This document shows positions 44,048 to 45,004 of a stretch of 45,004 bases of DNA, piece after piece. This DNA is from Pseudomonadota bacterium (GTDB taxonomy: Bacteria > Bdellovibrionota_B > Oligoflexia > Silvanigrellales > Silvanigrellaceae), in NCBI GenBank assembly GCA_009926615.1, contig RFOM01000028.1:1-45004 (forward strand), read 5' to 3'. Under the pieces are notes generated by a model that did not search any database, was not told the origin of the DNA, and worked only from the letters and a program-made list of their open reading frames with translations. Position numbers and translations under genes: made by a program. The number at the start of each line of letters is the position of its first letter. Within the stretch, counting starts at the first letter, position 1.

Positions 44048-45004
44048 TTACCGATATTTTCTGCGCTTGGCTTCCCGCCAGAGCCCGTCCCAGACCTCAA
44101 GACTGAGCGTCTTCACAAACTCTTCGCTTACCTCTGCTCCTCTCTCGCGCAAAATATGCTCCATTCCTTCGAATCGCGAAAGAAATTTGGCCACACTGTC
44201 CCGTGCGGACAGATCCAAATCCACCTCACAACTGTCCTTGAATGACGTCTCATTCATGAACACGACAACATTGGCCAGAGCAAAGACAATGTCGCCGATT
44301 TCATCCGAAACCTTTTGCCGATCCGGCGCGTCAACAAAAACCTCGCGTCTGAGTTCTTCAACTTCAGAGTGAAGATCTGCAAAAGTTTCGTTGAGAGTTT
44401 TCCATGCAAAACCAAGCTTCCACGATGCCTTCGAAACGGCGGCCGTGTAGGTGAGTGTGGGCTGGGACTGCTTCTTGGCCGTTTTGTGCAAAAGCGGCTT
44501 GGCCTGCCCGTCCGGCTTTCCGTTTTCAACCTGCTTGATTGACTCCCACTGGCTCATCACCTCTCCGGCGGTACTTGCGGAACTTGTTTCCGGAGCAAAG
44601 ACGTGCGGATGCCGGCGAACCATCTTCCCGATGATATCTTCAAAAACATCAGATGTCCTGAAATGATCTTTTTCAGAGGCAATCTGCGCATTCAAAAAGA
44701 TCTGCAAAGCAACGTCGCCCAGTTCGCTGCAATACTTTTTTGCCGAATCGGCATCGGCGAGATCTTCATATGCGGCCGCAGCTTCAGCAGCCTCGTAGGC
44801 TTCTTCAATCAAGTATGGGCGCAGCGAGCCGATGTTCTGCTCCTTGTCCCAAGGACAACCGTCCGGCGCACGCAGTGCCGCGACTGTCTTTGCAAAAACT
44901 GAAGAGTGCAGACCGAGTGAATACAACTCGCGGTGACGTGACGCACTTTGCGGTGCGGAAAGTTTCGGGTGATTCAGGACATCACTTTTTTTTTCAGCCG
45001 ATGT
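44048..45004 (-). CDS. mazG: Nucleoside triphosphate pyrophosphohydrolase MazG, 5' end outside window
   Basis: MazG hydrolyses nucleoside triphosphates to monophosphate and pyrophosphate. It has two all-alpha domains: domain 1 with RAPDGCPWDKEQNIGSLRPYLIEEA, CSELGDVALQIFLNAQIA and RRHPHVFAP; domain 2 with ASWKLGFAWKT, EVEELRREV and VSDEIGDIVFALANVVVF. The EExxE and ExxD metal sites are visible in both. The frame stays open to the right edge; the first in-window start is a TTG at 44926 without a ribosome site, so the true start probably lies beyond the window. An Ala/Gln/Pro linker near residues 120-150 separates the domains. Confidence 0.92.
   Translation of the reverse strand, partial: TSAEKKSDVLNHPKLSAPQSASRHRELYSLGLHSSVFAKTVAALRAPDGCPWDKEQNIGSLRPYLIEEAYEAAEAAAAYEDLADADSAKKYCSELGDVALQIFLNAQIASEKDHFRTSDVFEDIIGKMVRRHPHVFAPETSSASTAGEVMSQWESIKQVENGKPDGQAKPLLHKTAKKQSQPTLTYTAAVSKASWKLGFAWKTLNETFADLHSEVEELRREVFVDAPDRQKVSDEIGDIVFALANVVVFMNETSFKDSCEVDLDLSARDSVAKFLSRFEGMEHILRERGAEVSEEFVKTLSLEVWDGLWREAKRRKYR

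Overview
The window is ordinary chromosomal DNA of a two-membrane, motile or taxis-capable bacterium. The signs are a KpsF/GutQ arabinose-5-phosphate isomerase (KDO/LPS synthesis), OmpA-type and other outer-membrane proteins, lipoprotein proteases, MurF and PBP1A, and a methyl-accepting chemotaxis protein. RNase Y, an IcmF fusion mutase, a Calvin-subtype class II aldolase, a yajC-secD-secF-recJ order and several secreted trypsin-like proteases suggest a Bdellovibrionota/former Deltaproteobacteria-like genome of moderate G+C. That placement is an inference from gene content, not a match to a known genome. No integrase, transposase, CRISPR array or phage gene is visible.

Layout. 1-4342 (+): the tail of a Pro/Ala-repeat tail-anchored protein, a large TPR protein and a HAD phosphatase. 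4344-6926: a NUDIX hydrolase (-), class II aldolase (+) and inositol-monophosphatase-like protein (-), the last two overlapping tail to tail. 7023-8609 (+): RNase Y with an eroded KH motif, closed by a shared bidirectional terminator. 8681-15796 (-): yajC, then secD-secF-recJ, a membrane protein that looks like a degenerate histidine kinase, and a small outer-membrane protein. 15884-21801 (-): icmF, a class III aminotransferase and an acyl-CoA dehydrogenase, apparently a short/branched-chain acyl-CoA or amino-acid catabolic set. 21948-26911: murF and a small acidic ORF, tRNA-Arg(CCG), two paralogous OmpA-like proteins, and tRNA-Thr(TGT) on the other strand. 27020-33480 (+): a small exported protein, serC behind a promoter with an operator-like repeat, three coupled genes of unknown function, and PBP1A. 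33517-35055 (-): a chemoreceptor with a periplasmic CxxCH haem motif. 35229-38078 (+): a GH133-like glycogen-debranching enzyme behind a perfect palindrome, and a small heat-shock protein. 38096-41285: two S1-family lipoprotein proteases around a third secreted protein. 41277-45004 (-): mazG (running off the edge), an SseB-like protein, a coiled-coil protein and kpsF.

Functionally the window mixes envelope building and protein export (SecDF/YajC, PBP1A, MurF, KpsF, OmpA pair), central metabolism (aldolase, SerC, IcmF set, debranching enzyme), nucleic-acid and nucleotide maintenance (RecJ, RNase Y, MazG, NUDIX) and environmental sensing or secretion (haem chemoreceptor, proteases). I see no single large novel system. 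The best candidates for new biology are the pseudo-histidine kinase after recJ, the divergent RNase Y, the decayed OmpA paralogue, the coupled zinc-ribbon operon at 28.6-30.9 kb, and the protease cassette. All intergenic gaps are shorter than 300 bases; those holding recognisable signals are listed.
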